Source of the DNA: Oligoflexia bacterium
GTDB taxonomy: Bacteria; Bdellovibrionota; UBA1018
Length of the DNA stretch: 5,096 bases
Assembly: GCA_903854365.1 (NCBI GenBank)
Contig: CAINWE010000107.1
Span: forward strand, 1-5,096
Reading direction: 5' to 3'
Shown here: positions 1-5,096 of the stretch, in pieces
How positions within the stretch are numbered: position 1 is the stretch's first letter
How the letters are laid out: each line of letters begins with the position of its first letter
Made by a program: the position numbers and the translations under genes
The notes under the pieces: generated by a model
Databases searched by the model: none
Told to the model about the DNA's origin: nothing
Seen by the model: the letters and a program-made list of their open reading frames with translations, nothing else

Positions 1-33
1 ACTTATCAGGGGCAGGTTCGCCTCAAAAAATGA
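1..33 (+). CDS. pntAA: C-terminal tail of probable NAD(P) transhydrogenase alpha-1 subunit (partial)
   Basis: Frame 1 is open from the first base and ends at a TGA, giving the tail TYQGQVRLKK. Ten residues are too few to identify a family by sequence. The call rests on position: the next two genes are pntAB and pntB, and in split transhydrogenases the gene for the soluble NAD(H)-binding subunit PntAA precedes them. The gap to pntAB is 19 bases and carries that gene's ribosome binding site, as expected inside an operon. The start and all catalytic parts lie outside the window. An unrelated upstream gene remains possible but unlikely. Confidence 0.55.
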   Translation, partial: TYQGQVRLKK

Positions 34-52
34 ACGGTTAAAAAGGAATCCT

Positions 53-352
53 ATGTCGCCTACGATGATTGCGGTCTACGTTTTTGTGCTCTCTTGCTTT
101 GTGGGTTATCACGTCATTTGGGGGGTGACTCCCGCTCTTCATACGCCTCTCATGGCCGTGACCAATGCCATTAGTGCGATTGTCGTGGTCGGAGCAATTT
201 TGGTGGCAGGGGTGGGCGTGGAAACAGATTCCTCGGGTTTTTCATGGGTCCACGCGATTGGGTTTTTGGCCGTCTTTTTGGCCTCAATCAATATTTTTGG
301 CGGCTTTGTGGTGACTAATCGAATGCTAGCCATGTTTAAAAAGAAAAAGTAG
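53..352 (+). CDS. pntAB: NAD(P) transhydrogenase subunit alpha part 2 (membrane subunit PntAB)
   Basis: This 99-residue inner-membrane protein supplies the alpha-side transmembrane helices of the proton-translocating transhydrogenase, which couples hydride transfer from NADH to NADP+ with inward proton flow. Three hydrophobic segments are visible at about residues 4-24, 33-53 and 67-90. The family signature TPALHTPLMAVTNAISAIV follows the first helix, and the protein ends with VTNRMLAMFKKKK, a typical end of this subunit. The length is normal for the split form, in which PntA is divided into a soluble and a membrane polypeptide; in E. coli both are fused. The ATG is preceded by AAGGAA (43-48) at a 4-base spacing. 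The stop codon is 8 bases before pntB, so the two are surely cotranscribed and perhaps translationally coupled. Confidence 0.95.
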   Translation: MSPTMIAVYVFVLSCFVGYHVIWGVTPALHTPLMAVTNAISAIVVVGAILVAGVGVETDSSGFSWVHAIGFLAVFLASINIFGGFVVTNRMLAMFKKKK

Positions 353-360
353 AGGTCGAA

Positions 361-1755
361 ATGTTTGAACTGAGTCCTGACTTTTTTGCAGTCGCTTACT
401 TAATAGCCACTATTTTATTTATTTATGGCTTAAAAGGATTGAGCTCTCCGCGGACCGCCCTGCGAGGGAATGGTTCTGCGATGTTGGGTATGGCTTTGGC
501 GGTCGGTGTGACTTTGATGAGTCCCGAAGTCAAAAGTTACACGTGGGTTTTTGCCGGACTTGGCGCAGGAGCCGTCGTCGGCACAGCGCTGGCCTTGAGG
601 ATTAGCATGACCGCAATGCCTCAATTAGTCGCTGCGTTGCACAGCTTTGTCGGGTTGTCGGCAGTATTGGTTGCTGCGGGGACTTTCCTCGCGCATCGAG
701 AAGCTCAGAAGTTAGATATGACCTCGATGATTGAGTTAGGGGTGGGGAGCGCAATTGGTGCGATTACCTTTACTGGCTCGCTGGTGGCGTTCGGTAAGTT
801 ACAAGAAATTTTGAAATCGAACCCATTGATTTTTAAGGGCCAGCATTTTGTTAATCTGGTTCTGGCTCTCAGTATGCTGGGCTTGGGGGTTCATTTTACG
901 GTAACGAGTGATCTGATGTCATTTTTAGGAATGACTGGGATTGCTATGGTTCTTGGGCTGCTTTTGGTCTTGCCGATTGGTGGGGCGGATATGCCTGTCG
1001 TGGTGTCGATGCTGAATTCCTATTCAGGGTGGGCTGCCTCGGCGACAGGATTTATATTAGGCAATCAACTTTTGATCACGACTGGAGCCCTCGTGGGGAG
1101 CAGCGGCGCGATTCTCTCTTATATTATGTGCAAGGCCATGAATCGTTCGATCGTGAGTGTGATTTTTGGCGGCATGGGGACGACTGATGCGCAAGCCTCT
1201 GCTGGGTCCCAAGCAGCGAACAAAGGGGTCAAGTCAGCTTCGGTGGAGGATGTTGGTTTCTTATTAGAGAATTCCTCGAAGATTATTATTGTGCCAGGTT
1301 ATGGGATGGCAGTCGCTCAGGCTCAGCACGCGGTGAAAGAGCTGGTTGACGTGCTTCAGGAGAAGGGCGTCGAAGTTAAGTTTGCGATTCATCCTGTAGC
1401 AGGCCGAATGCCAGGGCATATGAACGTTCTTTTGGCTGAGTCAGATATTCCATATGATTGCGTCTTTGAAATGGAAGAAGTGAACAGTGATTTTTCTGCT
1501 GCGGATGTTTGCCTCGTGATCGGAGCAAACGACGTGGTGAATCCTGCCGCTAAGAGTGACAAGACGAGTCCATTGTATGGAATGCCGATTTTAGATGCTT
1601 ACAAGGCAAAACAAATTTTCGTTAGCAAACGCTCGATGAAAGCCGGTTATGCCGGTGTAGATAACGCCCTCTTTTATTACCCGAACTGCTCTTTAGTTTT
1701 TGGTGATGCGAAGAGCACTTGCGAAGCCATTGTGGCTGCAATTAAGGGAGCTTGA
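361..1755 (+). CDS. pntB: NAD(P) transhydrogenase subunit beta
   Basis: This 464-residue subunit carries the rest of the proton channel (domain II) and the NADP(H)-binding domain III. Residues 1 to about 270 contain eight or nine hydrophobic helices. Inside them are the conserved HSFVGL (His94, equivalent to the proton-path beta-His91 of E. coli) and GGADMPVVVSMLNSYSGWAA (208-227, including Asp210). After a linker rich in Ala, Ser and Gln (about 276-296), domain III shows GYGMAVAQAQ (313-322), HPVAGRMPGHMNV (344-356), GANDVVNPAA (388-397) and KRSMKAGYAGV (423-433), all known NADP-binding signatures. No key residue is missing and the length is usual for the family. The start is an ATG with GAGGT (352-356) just upstream, which begins inside the pntAB stop codon. 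It works with PntAA and PntAB in the inner membrane to supply NADPH. Confidence 0.97.
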   Translation: MFELSPDFFAVAYLIATILFIYGLKGLSSPRTALRGNGSAMLGMALAVGVTLMSPEVKSYTWVFAGLGAGAVVGTALALRISMTAMPQLVAALHSFVGLSAVLVAAGTFLAHREAQKLDMTSMIELGVGSAIGAITFTGSLVAFGKLQEILKSNPLIFKGQHFVNLVLALSMLGLGVHFTVTSDLMSFLGMTGIAMVLGLLLVLPIGGADMPVVVSMLNSYSGWAASATGFILGNQLLITTGALVGSSGAILSYIMCKAMNRSIVSVIFGGMGTTDAQASAGSQAANKGVKSASVEDVGFLLENSSKIIIVPGYGMAVAQAQHAVKELVDVLQEKGVEVKFAIHPVAGRMPGHMNVLLAESDIPYDCVFEMEEVNSDFSAADVCLVIGANDVVNPAAKSDKTSPLYGMPILDAYKAKQIFVSKRSMKAGYAGVDNALFYYPNCSLVFGDAKSTCEAIVAAIKGA

Positions 1756-1762
1756 TCAGCTC
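1748..1762 (+). other. Small hairpin spanning the pntB stop codon
   Basis: GAGCT (1748-1752) and AGCTC (1758-1762) form a perfect 5-bp stem around a 5-base loop that holds the pntB TGA. No T-tract follows, so it is not an intrinsic terminator. It sits just upstream of the typA start at 1780 and could affect mRNA processing or coupling, or could be chance. Confidence 0.25.
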
Positions 1763-1779
1763 GGGAAATTGAGAAGAAA

Positions 1780-3654
1780 ATGAATTTGACTCCAAGTAGT
1801 TTGAGAAATGTCTGTATTATCGCGCACGTCGACCATGGCAAAACGACTTTAGTCGATTTTCTTTTACGTCAGGCCGGTACGTTTCAGCAGCACCAAGTTT
1901 TGTCTGATCGAGTCATGGACTCGATGGATCTTGAGCGTGAGCGTGGAATCACGATTCTCGCTAAGAATACTTCTGTGCGTGTTGGGGATACCAAAATTAA
2001 CATCGTAGACACTCCCGGCCACGCTGACTTTGGTGGAGAGGTCGAGCGGATTATGGGAATGGTCGACGGAGCGCTTCTGCTGGTGGACGCCGCAGAGGGA
2101 CCGTTGCCTCAAACTCGGTTTGTTCTTCAAAAGGCGCTTTCTCAAGGACTGAAAGTGATTTTAGTGATTAACAAAGTGGATCGACCTGATGCTCGAACGG
2201 AAGAAGTGGTGAATCATGCTTTTGATTTGTTCGTCGATTTAGGAGCTTCTGAAGATCAGGCGGATTTTTCGATTGTCTATGCTTGCGCCCGGCAGGGCTG
2301 GTGCACCTTGGATTCGAATGAACTTCCTGGGCTTTTAGATGGTTCGAAAAAGGGAACTTTGCAGCCTCTGTTCGAGGAAATTTTGAAGGAAATTCCTGCC
2401 CCTAAGATTGGTGAAGACAACGGCCTGCAACTTTTGATCTCGAACCTGTCTTACAATGATTACGTGGGTCGTTTGGGGATCGGGAGAATTCTCTCGGGTT
2501 CAGTCAAAAAGAATCAGCGGATCATACGAAGAGGCGTCACCGAAGCTGGGCAGCCTAAGAATGAGTCTTTCAATGTGACTCAGCTTTATACCTATGATGG
2601 GTTGAAGCAGGTCGAAGTGAATGAGTTGTTGGCCGGTGACATTGGGGTCATCGCGGGCAATGAAAACGTTGAAATTGGGGATACCCTCGTTGCTTTTGAA
2701 ACGCAGGCACCGCTCCCACGGATTGAGGTGGAAAAGCCGACTCTGGGGATGATCTTTTCGGTGAATACCTCTCCTTTGTCGGGTAAGGAAGGTGAAGCGA
2801 TTCAGTCCAGAAAACTTCGGGATCGAATTCTGAAAGAAGTTCGGCAAAACGTGGCTTTGAGAATGGAAGAGACCCAAGCTAACGATCAGTTCCGAGTTTT
2901 AGGGAGAGGTGAGCTTCAGTTTGCTATTTTGATCGAGCAGATGCGTCGCGAGGGATTTGAGTTCATGGTGGGTAAGCCCACGGTTCTCTATAAGACTGGA
3001 GACGACGGGGAGCGTCTGGAGCCCATGGAGCGAGCGGTACTCGATCTTCCACAGTTTGCCGTCGGTGATGTGACTAACATGTTTCAGAGTCGAAAAGGTC
3101 TCTTAACTAAGTATGACGGTGACTCCGGGAACGGAAGTGGGCGCGTACGCTTAGAGTTTGATATCCCGACTCGTGGACTTTTGGGGATGAGATCGCGTTA
3201 TCTCACCGTGACTCGAGGGGAAGGGTTATTTAGTACTCTCTTGTTAGGATATGGACCTCATAAAGGCGACTTGTCGCATCGGACCAGTGGTTCTTTGATT
3301 TCGGATCGGACTGGGGATACCGTGGAGTACGGGCTTTTGGGTTTGGAAGATCGCGGGATCTTGTTCTTCGGACCCGGTGTGCCCGTATATGAGGGCATGA
3401 TTATTGGTGAGCATAGCAAGGAAAATGATTTGAACGTCAATCCTTGTAAGGAAAAGAAACTCACGAATATTCGGGCCGCCAGTGCCGAATTTTTGGTGAC
3501 TCTCTCCGGAGTGAGAAAGATGTCCTTGGAGCAATGCATTGAATGGATTGACGAGGATGAGTGGATCGAAGTGACTCCTAAGTCGATTCGGCTCCGAAAG
3601 AAAGTCCTCTCTCAGAATTTGCGCAGTGTGAAACGTCACGAGCGCATTACCTAA
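1780..3654 (+). CDS. typA: Ribosome-associated translational GTPase TypA/BipA
   Basis: TypA/BipA is an EF-G-like GTPase that binds the ribosomal A-site region and supports ribosome assembly and growth under stress such as cold. At 624 residues it is slightly longer than the roughly 605-615 usual for the family. GTPase motifs are in order: P-loop AHVDHGKT (15-22), switch I RGITI (55-59), DTPGH with catalytic His81 (77-81) and NKVD (131-134). The G5 position reads YACA (167-170), where E. coli has YASA. Family-specific blocks follow: VNTSPLSGKEGEA (328-340), GRGELQFAILIEQMRREGF (375-393), RGLLGMRS (465-472) and KKLTNIRA (559-566), then a basic tail with SIRLRKKVL (602-610). It begins 24 bases after pntB with no terminator between, so readthrough from the pnt genes is likely. 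The site before the ATG, GAGAAG (1771-1776), is a weak, close Shine-Dalgarno match. A strong terminator follows the gene. Confidence 0.97.
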   Translation: MNLTPSSLRNVCIIAHVDHGKTTLVDFLLRQAGTFQQHQVLSDRVMDSMDLERERGITILAKNTSVRVGDTKINIVDTPGHADFGGEVERIMGMVDGALLLVDAAEGPLPQTRFVLQKALSQGLKVILVINKVDRPDARTEEVVNHAFDLFVDLGASEDQADFSIVYACARQGWCTLDSNELPGLLDGSKKGTLQPLFEEILKEIPAPKIGEDNGLQLLISNLSYNDYVGRLGIGRILSGSVKKNQRIIRRGVTEAGQPKNESFNVTQLYTYDGLKQVEVNELLAGDIGVIAGNENVEIGDTLVAFETQAPLPRIEVEKPTLGMIFSVNTSPLSGKEGEAIQSRKLRDRILKEVRQNVALRMEETQANDQFRVLGRGELQFAILIEQMRREGFEFMVGKPTVLYKTGDDGERLEPMERAVLDLPQFAVGDVTNMFQSRKGLLTKYDGDSGNGSGRVRLEFDIPTRGLLGMRSRYLTVTRGEGLFSTLLLGYGPHKGDLSHRTSGSLISDRTGDTVEYGLLGLEDRGILFFGPGVPVYEGMIIGEHSKENDLNVNPCKEKKLTNIRAASAEFLVTLSGVRKMSLEQCIEWIDEDEWIEVTPKSIRLRKKVLSQNLRSVKRHERIT

Positions 3655-3667
3655 AGAAGGTCAATTG

Positions 3668-3704
3668 AAGAGGGAAGCGGGTTTTGCCGCTTCCCTCTTT
3701 TTTT
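3668..3704 (+). terminator. Intrinsic terminator after typA
   Basis: A perfect 13-bp stem pairs 3668-3680 with 3687-3699 around the six-base loop GTTTTG, and a run of seven T follows (3698-3704, its first two bases inside the stem). It starts 13 bases after the typA stop and ends the pnt-typA transcription unit. The right arm is followed by T-rich sequence on the + strand only, so it acts rightward. Confidence 0.93.
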
Positions 3705-3728
3705 CGTTTCTACCACCCTAGGCCAAGG

Positions 3729-3758
3729 TTGACTTCGTCCCCTCCTGATGGGAAAAAT
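3729..3758 (+). promoter_or_regulatory. Possible sigma-70-type promoter for the exported-protein gene
   Basis: TTGACT (3729-3734) matches the -35 consensus at five of six positions. AAAAAT (3753-3758) lies 18 bases further on and matches the -10 consensus at four of six. The site lies between a strong terminator and the ATG at 3790, where a promoter is needed. The -10 element is weak, so the exact position is uncertain. Confidence 0.4.
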
Positions 3759-3789
3759 AAGAGAGGGTGTTTGATCAAGGGGGATAAAA

Positions 3790-4401
3790 ATGCTGAGACT
3801 TTCATCGCGGACGAAGAGCCTGTTCGTATTTTTGCTGTTTTTTTCGGGGATTGAATCTGCCTATCCAGTAAATTTTGATTTTTGGGTTCCTCGGGATCTG
3901 AAAGTCTATGAATATGAGTTGAATGCAGAGGATCGACGGATCGTTCATATTACCACCGACGCCACAGACGGTTGGGCAGATGTCATGGTGGCAGTCGGGC
4001 CTCAAAAGGAAGTGAAATTTTTTCGTCTAGTCACGAGTGGTGGGCATGCAACTGAGTTTAGCATTGGGAAGCTCCGAGAAGGGGCTGTCCTCAAAACCGA
4101 CCACGGTATCAACGGTGAGGAACTTCATACGGTGACCTTGCAGTCAGATTCGTTTGACGCGTTTTCCGGGGGGATCTTGAGATTGACCTATCTTGTGAAT
4201 GGGGTTCCCTTGTTTCAGAAGTTTGAATCGTTTGAGTTGAAGTTGGAGCGTAATAGGGCGGATCAGTGGACGTGTGAGTCAAACGAAGGGGTGCCTTTCA
4301 ACTCGCTTTTCTTTCGAAGTCATCGCGTCCTCGGCCAAGTGGTAGGGGTGTCCGCAGTGGATGAATCTTGGAATCGTGAAGTGGCCTACCAGGTTCAATA
4401 A
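3790..4401 (+). CDS. Exported protein of unknown function
   Basis: I do not recognise this 203-residue protein. The N-terminus looks like a Sec signal peptide: a basic stretch (Arg3, Arg7, Lys9), a hydrophobic core SLFVFLLFFSG (10-20) and a likely cleavage site after IESA at residue 24. There is no lipobox cysteine, so a soluble periplasmic or secreted protein is expected, with about 179 mature residues. The mature part has no further membrane segment, a single cysteine (Cys162) and many alternating hydrophobic/polar stretches, for example LHTVTLQSD and ILRLTYLVNG, suggesting a beta-rich fold. The start is supported by AAGGGGGA (3777-3784) five bases before the ATG and by the signal peptide beginning directly there. 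It stands alone between two terminators, so its neighbours give no functional hint. It could be a lineage-specific protein. Confidence 0.85.
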   Translation: MLRLSSRTKSLFVFLLFFSGIESAYPVNFDFWVPRDLKVYEYELNAEDRRIVHITTDATDGWADVMVAVGPQKEVKFFRLVTSGGHATEFSIGKLREGAVLKTDHGINGEELHTVTLQSDSFDAFSGGILRLTYLVNGVPLFQKFESFELKLERNRADQWTCESNEGVPFNSLFFRSHRVLGQVVGVSAVDESWNREVAYQVQ

Positions 4402-4439
4402 GCTCAGGCTTGGCTGATCTGAGAGAAGCTTAAATCGAG

Positions 4440-4472
4440 AGGGGCGAGCATCTGAACTCGCCCCTGGTTTTT
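4440..4472 (+). terminator. Intrinsic terminator between convergent genes
   Basis: A 9-bp perfect stem (4440-4448 with 4457-4465, AGGGGCGAG/CTCGCCCCT) with an 8-base loop is followed by GG and five T (4468-4472). It ends the exported-protein transcript. Read on the - strand it lies about 15 bases after the csp stop, but its tail there (CTCGATTT) is a poor U-tract, so leftward termination of csp may be only partial. Confidence 0.82.
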
Positions 4473-4479
4473 AATTCGA

Positions 4480-4689
4480 TTAAAAGTATTCGTAATTGAT
4501 TACGTTTTGGGCTTCTGGTCCTTGTCTTCCTTCATAAACGTCGAATTGGACTTCTTGGCCAGGGCTTAAGGTCTTATAACCATGATCTTTGATTCCCGTC
4601 CAATGGACAAAAATTTCGCCCCCCTCTCGTTTTTCAATAAAGCCGAACCCTTTTGACTCGTTGAACCATTTTACCTTGCCAACCGCCAT
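4480..4689 (-). CDS. Cold-shock-domain protein (CspA family)
   Basis: This 69-residue protein is a single cold-shock domain, a cytoplasmic single-stranded RNA/DNA-binding beta-barrel that acts as an RNA chaperone. It opens with MAVGKVKWFNESKGFGFIEK, containing the aromatic WF pair (8-9) and RNP1 KGFGFI (13-18). RNP2 reads IFVHW (26-30), with Trp at a position usually Phe or Tyr. GPEAQNV (57-63) is the usual C-terminal signature. The reading frame stays open upstream to a TTG at 4758, but that codon lies inside the -35 element, while the ATG at 4689 has a strong Shine-Dalgarno site and matches the family's N-terminus. Whether it is cold-induced cannot be told from sequence. It lies downstream of an ftsB-like gene on the same strand but has its own promoter. 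Confidence 0.95.
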   Translation of the reverse strand: MAVGKVKWFNESKGFGFIEKREGGEIFVHWTGIKDHGYKTLSPGQEVQFDVYEGRQGPEAQNVINYEYF

Positions 4690-4698
4690 GCAGTACAG

Positions 4699-4706
4699 AC
4701 CTCCTC
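4699..4706 (-). promoter_or_regulatory. Strong Shine-Dalgarno site of the csp gene
   Basis: On the - strand this reads GAGGAGGT, a near-complete complement to the 16S rRNA 3' end, nine bases before the ATG at 4689. It fixes the csp start and rules out the 23-codon upstream extension. Confidence 0.9.
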
Positions 4707-4729
4707 GGATTAGCTCAGATCTGATTAAA

Positions 4730-4758
4730 ATTTTGAACCGGTTTGAGCGAGCTGTCAA
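4730..4758 (-). promoter_or_regulatory. Sigma-70-type promoter of the csp gene
   Basis: On the - strand a perfect -35 TTGACA (4758-4753) is followed after 17 bases by CAAAAT (4735-4730), four of six matches to the -10 consensus. Transcription would begin near 4723, giving a leader of roughly 34 bases. The -35 is convincing; the -10 is weaker, and a shifted -10 in the A/T-rich stretch just downstream is possible. Confidence 0.6.
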
Positions 4759-4780
4759 AATTTAGGCTAAAAATTTTTAA
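4759..4780 (-). promoter_or_regulatory. A/T-rich UP-element-like sequence upstream of the csp -35
   Basis: On the - strand the 22 bases TTAAAAATTTTTAGCC then TAAATT directly abut TTGACA. They follow the E. coli UP-element pattern (A-tract, T-tract, three free bases, A-tract) closely, with two clear departures. UP elements bind the RNA polymerase alpha C-terminal domains and raise promoter strength. The stretch includes the palindrome TAAAAATTTTTA (4768-4779). Function here is inferred from resemblance only. Confidence 0.45.
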
Positions 4781-4808
4781 AATAGTTGGTTCCAATGCCC
4801 TCCGTTGC

Positions 4809-5096
4809 TTAGAGTTGGCTGAGGTCAAAAACGATCTCATCTGGGGCTGCATAACCGAGCGTCTTACGAATTTCGCGTAACTGAAAGTACGGATTACTTT
4901 CGAGGAGGGCAGCCTCCGTCTTGAGTTTTTTAGCCTCTTGTTCCGCTTGCTCGAGTTGTTGGACTTTCGCGGTTAAGAGGCGCTTCAGCCGATTGGCTTG
5001 AAGTATACCGGGAGAGCCAATTAAGCTGGCCGGAAGGCCAGATAGAAAGAGAGTCCAGAGCGCAAAAATTGCAATCCACTTTTTATGAATCGACCC
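4809..5096 (-). CDS. ftsB: FtsB/DivIC-like septum formation initiator (partial, N-terminus outside window)
   Basis: The - strand is open from the window edge for 95 codons to a TAA at 4811-4809. The piece begins GSIHKKW, then has one hydrophobic segment (about piece residues 7-26, WIAIFALWTLFLSGLPASLI). Next comes GSPGILQANRLKRLL, a coiled-coil-like stretch rich in Gln, Glu, Lys and Leu (about 31-67), and a C-terminal block ESNPYFQLREIRKTLGYAAP followed by DEIVFDLS. A short N-terminus, one membrane helix, the GxxGL-type motif, a coiled coil and an ending with LGY..PDEIVF are the plan of FtsB/DivIC, which joins FtsL and FtsQ in the divisome and spans the inner membrane with its coil outside. 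No start codon is present in this piece; only a few codons are probably missing. The gene precedes csp on the same strand. Confidence 0.85.
   Translation of the reverse strand, partial: GSIHKKWIAIFALWTLFLSGLPASLIGSPGILQANRLKRLLTAKVQQLEQAEQEAKKLKTEAALLESNPYFQLREIRKTLGYAAPDEIVFDLSQL

Noticed and set aside
430..624. Open frame on the - strand inside pntB
   Set aside because: It is fully overlapped by a strongly conserved gene on the other strand, has low-complexity composition and no family features. The same applies to the - strand frames at 139-333, 1864-2145, 2500-2877, 3244-3639, 3258-3539 and 3802-4005.
1719..1746. Internal promoter for typA near the end of pntB (TTGCGA and AATTAA)
   Set aside because: The spacing is 15 bases and both hexamers are poor matches within coding sequence.
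4403..4423. Inverted repeat CTCAG/CTGAG after the exported-protein gene
   Set aside because: Only 5 bp with an 11-base loop and no T-tract; expected by chance next to the real terminator.
4690..4758. 23-codon N-terminal extension of the csp gene from a TTG start
   Set aside because: The TTG lies inside the -35 element, the extension resembles no cold-shock protein, and the ATG at 4689 has a strong Shine-Dalgarno.
4769..4795. Possible terminator for ftsB on the - strand (TTGGAACCAA followed by T-rich sequence)
   Set aside because: The stem is only 4 bp with a 2-base loop and the T-rich stretch is better explained as the csp upstream A/T element. Whether ftsB reads into csp cannot be decided.
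1..5096. Mobile element, CRISPR array, toxin-antitoxin, defence system, tRNA or rRNA
   Set aside because: No transposase or integrase motifs, no regularly spaced direct repeats and no tRNA-like cloverleaf seen by eye; nearly all sequence is explained by housekeeping genes and their signals.

Overview
The window comes from a bacterial chromosome, most likely Gram-negative. The signs are a membrane transhydrogenase with a split alpha subunit, an FtsB-type divisome protein and a Sec-type signal peptide. Base composition looks moderate by eye, and four of the five ORFs with an assigned start begin with ATG on the + strand. The gene set would fit a deltaproteobacterial or Bdellovibrionota-like genome, but this placement is an inference and no taxonomic marker in the window settles it.

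Left part (1-3704, + strand) is one probable transcription unit. It starts with the last ten codons of a protein that is almost certainly the NAD-binding transhydrogenase subunit PntAA. Next are pntAB (three-helix membrane subunit) and pntB (membrane plus NADP-binding subunit). Together these form the proton-translocating NAD(P) transhydrogenase, which uses the proton motive force to make NADPH from NADH. The ribosomal GTPase gene typA/bipA follows 24 bases later with no terminator between, and a textbook 13-bp hairpin plus T-tract closes the unit.

Middle part (3705-4472, + strand) holds one free-standing gene for an exported protein of 203 residues that I do not recognise. It has its own possible promoter and its own hairpin terminator.

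Right part (4480-5096, - strand) holds a small cold-shock-domain protein with a strong Shine-Dalgarno site and a good promoter preceded by an A/T tract resembling an UP element. Upstream of it, running off the right edge, is the C-terminal 95 codons of an FtsB/DivIC-like septum-formation protein. The csp gene and the exported-protein gene converge on the hairpin at 4440-4465.

Overall this is housekeeping DNA. I see no mobile element, CRISPR array, tRNA, rRNA or defence system. The least explained items are the orphan exported protein and the strong, short-leader csp promoter.
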